A DNA stretch of 5,188 bases from CAZIPZ01 sp964541075 (GTDB taxonomy: Bacteria > Acidobacteriota > Terriglobia > 20CM-2-55-15): contig CAZIPZ010000240.1 in NCBI GenBank assembly GCA_964541075.1, forward strand, positions 1-5,188. Direction: 5' to 3'. The translations under genes were made by a program, and so were the position numbers. The notes beneath the pieces were generated by a model that did not search any database, was not told the DNA's origin, and was given only the letters and a program-made list of their open reading frames with translations. Positions 1-4,979 of this stretch are shown piece after piece; the stretch's first letter is position 1; the number at the start of each line of letters is the position of its first letter.

Positions 1-37
1 GACCGGCACCACATAAGGCAGGTCGTCGCTGGGGTAA
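1..37. other. Left-end segment not continuous with the TPR gene
   Basis: In the frame of the downstream TPR protein this stretch carries two TAA stops (14-16 and 35-37) and no start codon. The family resemblance of the TPR protein begins only after it. Read on the minus strand it gives a short open run containing IWSSDYPSDDLPYVVPV, which looks protein-like but which I cannot assign. It may be a chimeric contig end, or a remnant left by a mutation in the TPR gene. Confidence 0.35.
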
Positions 38-643
38 TCACTGCTCCAGATTGCGTATCCGAAGAAAGCTGTCGCCCTTTACAAAAAAGCTCTGGACAGT
101 AAGAAGAACAATGTCGAGGAGGCCATTCGGCAGGCTCAAGAGGCCGTCGGCATTGCGCCAGACTTCTACTCCGCACATATCCATTTGGGAGTCCTTTACA
201 AGCAGACCGGGCAAGCCGAAGATGCGGAGCGCCATTTTCTCACAGCGCACCGGCTCAACAAGTCTAGCGCTGAACCACTCGTGAACTTGGCCGGTCTGTA
301 TGTGGAAACAAAGAGATTCGATCTAGCCATACGTATCGGCGAGCAGGCGGTGAAAGCAGACTCTACTTCGGCTGCGGCGTTTTTCAATCTTGGCATTGCG
401 TTATTCAATTCCGCGAAGTTCGATCGATCTGAGACCATGCTCAAGAAGGCGCTGGATCTCGCCCCCCAAAAACCTCAAACGCGGCTTATGCTCGCAAATG
501 TCTACATCAAGCTTGGCCGGCATGAGAGTTTGCTCGCCGAGTTGAGTAGCTACCTCAAAGAAAATCCCCAAGGTCAGGAGCGTGCGGCGGTCGAGCGCAT
601 GCGGATGGACTTATTGAAAAAGTTGGGACGGAGCGAACCTTGA
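38..643 (+). CDS. TPR-repeat protein, 5' end missing or broken
   Basis: This is the C-terminal part (201 residues) of a tetratricopeptide-repeat protein, probably a protein-interaction scaffold. Four full 34-residue repeats follow one another: DFYSAHIHLGVLYKQTG..., SSAEPLVNLAGLYVETK..., TSAAAFFNLGIALFNSA... and QKPQTRLMLANVYIKLG.... A degenerate repeat precedes them (PKKAVALYKKAL... to GIAP). Each shows the TPR pattern of a small residue at position 8 and the A/L-A-x-P ending. Repeats continue to near the TGA stop at 641-643. The reading frame is open only from 38, because TAA at 35-37 closes it and no ATG/GTG/TTG start with a ribosome site lies at the beginning. The gene is therefore either cut by a chimeric contig end or broken. 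An internal ATG does not exist until well inside the repeats, and the TTG at 185 would remove about 49 residues of good TPR sequence. The partner and pathway are unknown. The style recalls acidobacterial TPR proteins (from memory). Confidence 0.8.
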   Translation, partial: SLLQIAYPKKAVALYKKALDSKKNNVEEAIRQAQEAVGIAPDFYSAHIHLGVLYKQTGQAEDAERHFLTAHRLNKSSAEPLVNLAGLYVETKRFDLAIRIGEQAVKADSTSAAAFFNLGIALFNSAKFDRSETMLKKALDLAPQKPQTRLMLANVYIKLGRHESLLAELSSYLKENPQGQERAAVERMRMDLLKKLGRSEP

Positions 644-709
644 TATCTCTCCAGGCTGATCGAAGTTGTCTGAGCGTAGGTGCGAAGATGGATCTTTTCT
701 ACAAGCAAA

Positions 710-738
710 TCGGCCTTCCCCAGCTTGAGGAAGGCCGA
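710..738. terminator. Probable bidirectional terminator between convergent genes
   Basis: A perfect 10-bp inverted repeat (TCGGCCTTCC at 710-719 and GGAAGGCCGA at 729-738) encloses a 9-nt loop. It lies 67 bp after the TPR stop and 34 bp beyond the PEP-CTERM stop, exactly where two convergent genes need termination. The T-tract is weak on both strands (the minus strand reads ATTTGCTTG after the stem), so rho-independent function is inferred mainly from stem strength and position. Confidence 0.6.
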
Positions 739-771
739 AAGGTTGGCAACCTAGACAGAAGACAATCGATC

Positions 772-1596
772 TTAGTGTCTTTTTCTATATCCGACCGACA
801 GTGCAAGAAGTCCGAATGCCACAGTCATCGCAGTCATGGGTTCAGGAACGTGGACTAAAGGCCGGTCCAGCGCAAACGGCTGGACTTCGTAGTCGATCGT
901 AAAGAAATATCCTCCCAAATGAAGCGGGCCGGAAGCGCTAGTCGTTCCCCAACTGGAAATTGGCAGGACAAAGGCAGCCACAGAACTTGATAAAGAATCG
1001 TTGATGTGAGTGAATGCCGTGGCGCCAAGCTGATTGATGGCGTTGATGTCGTTTTGATCTGTCGTGGTGCTATTCAGGAGATAGAATGACCCGCGCAGCG
1101 CGTTGTTACCATCTACCTGAAAGCTCGAACTGCTTGTCGTGAGGTCGGCCGAAACTTCCCACATCGCTTCGTTGATTCGGCGGCGGTCTGTTGAAGAGGA
1201 TGTTGTCCCAAATAAGTTCGTAAGATAGTTGATAGCGCCGGCGCGAGCGGCTGAAATAGCTGGGGATCCGCTAATGCCAGGGTAGTAGAGATCCCGCACG
1301 GCCTCGGCATTAACAACAATTCCTGTCCAAGTGAACGGAGGCGCTATCTCAGCGGCAGCGTTGAAACACATTCCCAGAATGGCGTCACCATCGAGAGTGA
1401 GGCCATAAGGTCCGACTCCCACGTTTGTGTAGGTTGGATTTGGGTTATCCGGGATATGGATTTGATCGGCGCCATTGTAAGGCCCCGTATAGACCATGTT
1501 CACAATGCGACCATAATTGACATTCGCCGCACGTGCTTCGGTGACAAATAAAACTGCGAAGGCGAGAAAAAGTATCGAGAGCAGATTCTTTCGCAT
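772..1596 (-). CDS. PEP-CTERM sorting domain-containing exported protein
   Basis: This 274-residue secreted protein should be processed by an exosortase (EpsH/XrtA type). Residues 1-23 form a Sec signal peptide: MRKN, a hydrophobic core LLSILFLAFAVLFV, and a probable cut after ARA. The C-terminus has the full tripartite sorting signal: VPEP (250-253), a hydrophobic helix (about 254-269) and the basic tail RKRH. The middle has the layout I associate with a PEP-CTERM subfamily: VGPYGLTLDG, then MCF with the only cysteine (C77), a TW motif (89-90), and later INEAMWEV (141-148). Ser/Thr-rich stretches follow, which could be glycosylated. I chose ATG at 1596, not the upstream in-frame ATG at 1689, because it gives a proper signal peptide and is preceded by AGGAAGGA 9 nt away. 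The longer start would add 31 charged residues and overlap the promoter candidate. No exosortase is nearby, so the sorting machinery must be encoded elsewhere. Ligand or matrix role is unknown. Confidence 0.88.
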   Translation of the reverse strand: MRKNLLSILFLAFAVLFVTEARAANVNYGRIVNMVYTGPYNGADQIHIPDNPNPTYTNVGVGPYGLTLDGDAILGMCFNAAAEIAPPFTWTGIVVNAEAVRDLYYPGISGSPAISAARAGAINYLTNLFGTTSSSTDRRRINEAMWEVSADLTTSSSSFQVDGNNALRGSFYLLNSTTTDQNDINAINQLGATAFTHINDSLSSSVAAFVLPISSWGTTSASGPLHLGGYFFTIDYEVQPFALDRPLVHVPEPMTAMTVAFGLLALSVGYRKRH

Positions 1597-1605
1597 CTTG
1601 CGATT

Positions 1606-1613
1606 TCCTTCCT
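1606..1613 (-). promoter_or_regulatory. Ribosome binding site of the PEP-CTERM gene
   Basis: The minus strand reads AGGAAGGA, ending 9 nt before the ATG at 1596. It decides the start in favour of the 274-residue product over the ATG at 1689. A perfect palindrome, GGGTTAACCC (1614-1623), abuts it. Confidence 0.75.
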
Positions 1614-1666
1614 GGGTTAACCCGCGCAAGTCTTGGCTTTCGCGGACCTCTCCTGAGACTCTCAGG
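1614..1666. repeat. Cluster of short dyads in the PEP-CTERM leader
   Basis: Three dyad symmetries are packed between the candidate transcription start and the ribosome site: GGGTTAACCC (1614-1623, perfect), CAAG-T-CTTG (1627-1635) and CCTGAGA-C-TCTCAGG (1652-1666, perfect 7-bp arms). CCGCG (1622-1626) and CGCGG (1641-1645) can also pair. Singly each could occur by chance. Together they may form operators or leader structure. I see no match to a known riboswitch. Confidence 0.4.
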
Positions 1667-1670
1667 CTCC

Positions 1671-1686
1671 TGCAATTCAATTGCCG
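1671..1686 (-). promoter_or_regulatory. Sigma-54 (-24/-12) promoter candidate for the PEP-CTERM gene
   Basis: The minus strand reads CGGCAATTGAATTGCA. Compared with the RpoN consensus TGGCAC-N5-TTGCA it matches GGCA and TTGCA with exact spacing (GG-N10-GC). The start of transcription would fall near 1660, giving a leader of about 64 nt before the ATG at 1596. The same bases form an odd palindrome (GCAATT-C-AATTGC, 1672-1684). PEP-CTERM genes in other bacteria are known to be controlled by RpoN with the PrsK/PrsR pair, so context and motif agree. No expression data are available here. Confidence 0.6.
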
Positions 1687-1705
1687 CACCTATTGGATGA
1701 CTGGG
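1681..1705. repeat. 25-bp direct repeat, copy 1
   Basis: Copy 1 has the form TTGCCGCAC-N7-ATGACTGGG and matches copy 2 (1858-1882) at 21 of 25 positions, with both 9-nt ends identical. It overlaps the -24 half of the sigma-54 promoter candidate and extends upstream of it. Confidence 0.6.
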
Positions 1706-1857
1706 CCTGAATTCATCGCTTGTAAAATGAGTAACTTACCAAACCATCGAGATGCGAAAACGGTTTCTGAACCATAGATGCAGGAGGACTTGACGTCAGA
1801 TTGTAAGACCTCTTTACGTTTCTTCATTAATCCGCTAACTAATTTCGTGTGAAAGCG

Positions 1858-1882
1858 TTGCCGCACTTACCGCATGACTGGG
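1858..1882. repeat. 25-bp direct repeat, copy 2
   Basis: This copy lies 177 bp from copy 1 in the same orientation and keeps TTGCCGCAC and ATGACTGGG intact. Read on the minus strand it retains the -24-like GGCA, but the matching -12 position reads TCACA in place of TTGCA. It is therefore unlikely to be a working sigma-54 promoter. It could be an upstream activator site or a degenerate duplicate. Confidence 0.6.
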
Positions 1883-1918
1883 TGCGATCAACGTCACATT
1901 TCTTTACGACACTCCATT

Positions 1919-1943
1919 GAAGGGGGCTCTGAGTGGGCCCTTC
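1919..1943. repeat. Short inverted repeat, possible weak terminator
   Basis: GAAGGG (1919-1924) and CCCTTC (1938-1943) flank a 13-nt loop and are followed by GGTTTAG. The inner part pairs poorly and no true T-tract follows. It might end a short transcript entering from the left, or be chance. Confidence 0.25.
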
Positions 1944-2076
1944 GGTTTAGCAATAAAGTCTCTCAGGCGCGTTGCCGAGGAGATCTAATAGAAAGGACGG
2001 GTTGAGATTCTTTTGACGCCCTTGATGTCTCGTCCAACCGAAGCGATTCGTGGACTCCTTTTCCACTTGGGATAGC

Positions 2077-3483
2077 ATGACGCTAACTGATCTGCTGGAT
2101 CTCTACACCAACGATAACCGTAGGAAATTCCTGATCGCGGCGGCAGTATGGATCGGCACTGTCGCTGTTGCCGATTGGCTGGTGCAGCCGAATGCGGGGC
2201 TGGGCTTTCTCTATGTTGTCGGAATTTTGCTGGCGGCGGCCTATCTCCAGCCATGGCAGGTCGCGGTGCTTGCGAGCTCGTGCGCTTTGTTGAGAGAGTG
2301 GCTTTCGCCATTTGAGCAAGGCTTTGAGACGATTCCACGGCTTTCATCAGCCACTGCCGCTTTTTGCATTACCGGGCTCTTCTTTCGAGAGCTTGCCCGC
2401 AGCCGTCAGGCCGTCGTCGAACATGCTGAAAGGGTCCAAGAGGAAGCGCGCCGCCGCGAGGAGGCAGAAGAGCAAGTTCGCATCCTGATATCGAGCAGCC
2501 CCGCCGCGATTTTCATCGTTAACGAACTAGGAAAAGTGCTGGCAGCCAATGACGCAGCTGTTAAGTTGCTGGCCTCTGAGGAGGCGCCTCTTGAGGGAGA
2601 TTGCATTTGGCCGTACTTGCCCGTTCTGCAAACCTTACAGGGACGCGAACAGCCGGTCGAGTTCTTGCGTGTGGGGCTTGAGTCTAAGGGACGCCGCAAG
2701 AATGGAGAGCGGTTCGCCGCGAGGCTTTGGGTCTCCACGTATCAGTCGCGTTCCGAAAGGCGTCTGGCAGCCATAGTTCAGGATGCTTCAGAGGACTTTC
2801 GAACCAGAGAGGAGTCCGGATTGGATCAGCTGTTGTCGCATTCTAAGATTCTGGTTGGGGCTGTCTCGCACGAGGTGCGGAATCTGTGTGGAGCGATAGG
2901 CGTGGTGTATGAAAATCTGATCCGAGTGCCTGAGATTACCGACAATGTGGACTTTGTTGCGCTCGGTCGCCTCACTGATGGGTTGAGGCAGATTGCGTCG
3001 GCTGGGCTTCTTACTCCACGGTCCTCCTCCGCGAGTGTGAGGCTGGCGGAAGTGCTGGACGACTTGCGGATCGTTATTGATCCATTGTGCCATGAGGCAG
3101 AAATCAGGGTAATCTGGGACGTTCCAGACCAATTGCAGCCGGTTCGGGGAGAGCACCAAGGCATGTTGCAAGTCATGTTGAATTTGGTTCACAACAGTTG
3201 TGCTGCGATGGAACACAGCACCGACAAACGTCTGTCATTGCTTGTCTCAGAGGACGATTCGAAGGTCTCGATCCGAATTTATGATACCGGGTCCGGGGTA
3301 TTGCATCCCGAACGTCTATTTCAGCCGTTTCAGCCTGGCGCCGATAACACCGGTCTTGGCCTGTATATCTCCCGCGCAATAGTGAGAACCTTTGGCGGAG
3401 AATTACGCCACGAACCTCAGCAGCTTGGCAGCTGTTTCACGTTGGAGTTGCAGAAGATGGATACCAGGACTCCTGTCTCATGA
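2077..3483 (+). CDS. Membrane-bound PAS sensor histidine kinase
   Basis: This 468-residue kinase should autophosphorylate on histidine and pass the phosphate to the regulator encoded next. Order from the ATG: four hydrophobic helices (about 18-36, 42-57, 60-76, 91-107) with short loops; a charged coiled coil (108-137, rich in Glu/Arg); a PAS domain (about 134-245, AIFIVNELGKVLAAND to IVQDASEDF); an H-box SHEVRN with His265; an N-box LNLVHNSCAAM (Asn369/Asn373); a G1 box DTGSG (403-407); an F-box-like LFQPFQPG; and a G2 box NTGLGLYIS. All catalytic boxes are present, so it should be active. The short loops suggest sensing within the membrane or by the cytoplasmic PAS domain. An in-frame GTG at 2050 would add nine residues. 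I prefer ATG 2077 because GGGA sits a few bases upstream, while the GTG has no clear ribosome site. The TGA stop overlaps the next gene's start (ATGA). The signal is unknown. Confidence 0.9.
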   Translation: MTLTDLLDLYTNDNRRKFLIAAAVWIGTVAVADWLVQPNAGLGFLYVVGILLAAAYLQPWQVAVLASSCALLREWLSPFEQGFETIPRLSSATAAFCITGLFFRELARSRQAVVEHAERVQEEARRREEAEEQVRILISSSPAAIFIVNELGKVLAANDAAVKLLASEEAPLEGDCIWPYLPVLQTLQGREQPVEFLRVGLESKGRRKNGERFAARLWVSTYQSRSERRLAAIVQDASEDFRTREESGLDQLLSHSKILVGAVSHEVRNLCGAIGVVYENLIRVPEITDNVDFVALGRLTDGLRQIASAGLLTPRSSSASVRLAEVLDDLRIVIDPLCHEAEIRVIWDVPDQLQPVRGEHQGMLQVMLNLVHNSCAAMEHSTDKRLSLLVSEDDSKVSIRIYDTGSGVLHPERLFQPFQPGADNTGLGLYISRAIVRTFGGELRHEPQQLGSCFTLELQKMDTRTPVS

Positions 3484-4124
3484 AGCGGATTCAAACACGC
3501 ATCCTCATTGTCGATGACCATGCGCTCTTTCGCGAGGGACTTGGCCGCCTATTGGAGGCTGAGACGGATTTTCAAATCGTTTCACGCTGCGAATCCGTAC
3601 GACAGGCGCTTCAGGTTCTGACAGAGAAGTCGGTGGATCTGGTGCTGCTTGACTACCGTCTGGATCAGGAGCAAGGAGTGGACTTCCTTCGAAAGGCTCG
3701 CGATTCCGGATTTGACGGCAAGGTCATCATCGTAACTGCAGGCCTGAGCGATGATGAAGCCTGTGAACTGTTGCCTCTTGGAATTTCAGGCATCTTCTTA
3801 AAACACGATCCGCCTGCTCGCCTAACTCAGTGCATACGCGGCGTGCTTGACGGTGGAACGTGGTTGGACTCAAAGTACATTCAGTTGCTCACACAAGCAC
3901 AGTCCCGCAGCCTTGAAACCCCAAAGAGGCCTTTTACCGAACGCGAACGCGTCGTGGTCCGCAGCGTACTAGAAGGGCTTTCCAACAAGGAGATCGGTCA
4001 ACGCCTTGACATCTCAGAAAGCGCGGTGAAGGCAGTGCTACAGCAATTGTTCAATAAGATGGGCGTGAGGAACCGCAGCCAACTCGTTCGAATCGCGCTG
4101 GAGCAATATCGGGAGTTGGTGTGA
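3480..4124 (+). CDS. NarL/FixJ-family response regulator (REC + LuxR-type HTH)
   Basis: A 214-residue DNA-binding regulator, the likely partner of the kinase just upstream. The receiver domain (about 7-122) has the acidic pair D12/D13, phosphoacceptor D58 in LVLLDYR, T86 in IIVTAG and K108 in FLKHD, so all signature residues are present. A linker leads to a LuxR-type helix-turn-helix (about 151-210): FTERERVVVRSVLEGLSNKEIGQRLDISESAVKAVLQQLFNKMGVRNRSQLV, given here in outline by its TERE opening, SNKEIG core and VK.VLQQLF recognition helix. The ATG lies inside ATGA shared with the kinase stop, which implies translational coupling. AGGA at 3466-3469 is a possible ribosome site 10 nt before it. 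The targets are not shown by the window. The family assignment is secure, the specific role is not. Confidence 0.92.
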   Translation: MKRIQTRILIVDDHALFREGLGRLLEAETDFQIVSRCESVRQALQVLTEKSVDLVLLDYRLDQEQGVDFLRKARDSGFDGKVIIVTAGLSDDEACELLPLGISGIFLKHDPPARLTQCIRGVLDGGTWLDSKYIQLLTQAQSRSLETPKRPFTERERVVVRSVLEGLSNKEIGQRLDISESAVKAVLQQLFNKMGVRNRSQLVRIALEQYRELV

Positions 4125-4134
4125 TATTCCGCCC

Positions 4135-4165
4135 GGCCGGACTATAAGCGGCGCTTGCGCCGGCC
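4135..4165. terminator. GC-rich dyad after the kinase/regulator operon
   Basis: GGCCGG (4135-4140) can pair with CCGGCC (4160-4165), and an inner alternative hairpin CGGCGC-TT-GCGCCG lies at 4149-4162. It starts 11 bp after the regulator's stop. The T-rich run (GTTTTCTTTT, 4181-4190) is too far downstream for a textbook intrinsic terminator, so this is a modest call resting on position and stem strength. Confidence 0.4.
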
Positions 4166-4288
4166 CGCAATTTGGGGAATGTTTTCTTTTGGCTGGGGAC
4201 TTTCCATGTTTCGATAAACAAAGGTATAGGTCGTGGGAACTGGAGGGGAACAACGGGGCCGGTTTGCCTTAGCAGAGTTCTTTCTGTG

Positions 4289-4317
4289 TTGTCATCCTGC
4301 CCTGGCTCGATCATTAT
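4289..4317 (+). promoter_or_regulatory. Sigma-70-like promoter for the CYCxC gene
   Basis: TTGTCA (4289-4294, five of six matches to TTGACA) is separated by 17 bp from CATTAT (4312-4317, four of six to TATAAT). Transcription would start near 4324, about 80 bp before the TTG start at 4403. CACGT (4325-4329) and ACGTG (4337-4341), arms of a dyad, lie just downstream of the -10, where an operator could sit. Confidence 0.45.
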
Positions 4318-4392
4318 ATGGTCTCACGTGATATCTACGTGTGGATGGTCCACAATAAGGCCTGGTCGGAAGACGCATCCATCACTCTACGC

Positions 4393-4397
4393 AGGAG
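4393..4397 (+). promoter_or_regulatory. Ribosome binding site deciding a TTG start
   Basis: AGGAG lies 5 nt before TTG at 4403, the spacing of a good Shine-Dalgarno site. It supports the 144-residue reading over the longer frame open from a TTG at 4172, which has no such site. Confidence 0.7.
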
Positions 4398-4402
4398 ACA
4401 GC

Positions 4403-4837
4403 TTGAAACCAAAAAAAACGAACAAGACTAGCAAGACCGGCAAGAAGAAGGGCAGTGCATGGTTCGCAATTGGACTGATCGGCGGAACAGTCTTGATCGG
4501 TTGGTTCCTGATCAGCGGGTCCAGTGAACGGTTCACAGCCTCTGGAGCAAGATTGGTGGCCACAATGTCTCCCAACCTCTTCAGTTCGGATCCGAAGGCG
4601 CGTGCTGCATATCAGGTGGCCCGAGATATACCTGAAATTCTGGCGGAACTACCCTGCTTTTGTGGGTGCATGACAAGCCACGGTCACGAAAACAACCTGT
4701 TCTGTTTCAAGGACGAACACGGCTCTGCATGCACGATTTGCGAGGACATTGCACTCGACGCACGCGATATGCACGCCAGAGGCCTGCCTGTCGAGAAGAT
4801 ACGAGACACGATCCGCGAGAGGTATGGACAACAATAG
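4403..4837 (+). CDS. CYCxC/PCYCGC-family membrane-anchored protein
   Basis: A 144-residue protein of the CYCxC (PCYCGC-motif) family, whose biochemical role is not established. A lysine-rich cytoplasmic start (MKPKKTNKTSKTGKKK, initiated by TTG) is followed by one membrane helix (about 19-38). The remainder should face outward. The family core is PCFCGC (84-89: C85, C87, C89), then H93-x-H95, C101, H106 and C110-x2-C113, ending in a helix with VEKIRDTIRERYG. The six cysteines and three histidines could bind a metal or haem or undergo thiol exchange. The usual tyrosine is phenylalanine here. Some relatives carry selenocysteine at these cysteines, but here all are ordinary TGC/TGT codons. The in-frame stretch 4172-4402 is open but lacks family character, so I exclude it. 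It appears to be a single-gene transcript with its own promoter. The neighbours give no functional clue. Confidence 0.8.
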   Translation: MKPKKTNKTSKTGKKKGSAWFAIGLIGGTVLIGWFLISGSSERFTASGARLVATMSPNLFSSDPKARAAYQVARDIPEILAELPCFCGCMTSHGHENNLFCFKDEHGSACTICEDIALDARDMHARGLPVEKIRDTIRERYGQQ

Positions 4838-4888
4838 ATCGTTTTTTCTCGACCTTCGCTGAGTCGTGTTCCCTTCGCGGTCTGTCCA

Positions 4889-4950
4889 GGACTCACCTTT
4901 TTCTGAGAGAACCGTGGAGCGATAGAGAACCATCGTTCCACGGTGAGTTC
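4889..4950. repeat. Long dyad downstream of the CYCxC gene
   Basis: ACCGTGGAGCGAT (4911-4923) and ATCGTTCCACGGT (4932-4944) form a 13-bp stem with a single G-T wobble and an 8-nt loop. Outer arms GGACTCACC (4889-4897) and GGTGAGTTC (4942-4950) are also complementary, with one wobble, and share GGT with the inner stem. No T-tract follows on either strand, so it is not a clear intrinsic terminator, although it lies 74 bp after the CYCxC stop. Confidence 0.55.
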
Positions 4951-4979
4951 AAGACTGTCCAATGGCTGGATTGAGCTTT

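Larger units (their letters stand above)
1706..2049. other. Non-coding regulatory stretch between divergent transcription units
   Basis: About 340 bp without a convincing gene. It holds the second 25-bp repeat copy (1858-1882), a perfect 8-bp palindrome TGACGTCA (1791-1798), the octamer TCTTTACG twice (1811-1818 and 1901-1908) and a weak hairpin at 1919-1943. I find no good sigma-70 promoter for the kinase operon by eye. The nearest -10-like string is TAATAG at 1986-1991, without a matching -35. Confidence 0.5.

Noticed and set aside
640..858. Plus-strand 72-codon frame between the convergent genes
   Set aside because: It overlaps the terminator hairpin and the antisense of the PEP-CTERM 3' end, with no protein-like composition.
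1597..1666. Riboswitch (c-di-GMP or glycine type) in the PEP-CTERM leader
   Set aside because: Fragments such as GCGAAAGCC and CAGGAGAG are suggestive, but the conserved cores of these classes are absent.
1597..1689. Start of the PEP-CTERM gene at the upstream ATG (1689)
   Set aside because: It would place 31 charged residues before the signal peptide and overlap the sigma-54 candidate. ATG 1596 has a good ribosome site.
1791..1798. TGACGTCA as a specific regulator site
   Set aside because: It is a perfect palindrome, but 8-bp palindromes are common by chance and no second copy is seen.
2025..2075. Small leader ORF of 16 codons ending TAG just before the kinase ATG
   Set aside because: It has no clear ribosome site and no attenuator-like structure. 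It is easily a chance frame.
4172..4402. N-terminal extension of the CYCxC protein by 77 residues, from a TTG at 4172
   Set aside because: The added stretch has no family character, no ribosome site, and overlaps the operon-end dyad and the promoter candidate. AGGAG before TTG 4403 and the Lys-rich/membrane-helix start fit the shorter form.
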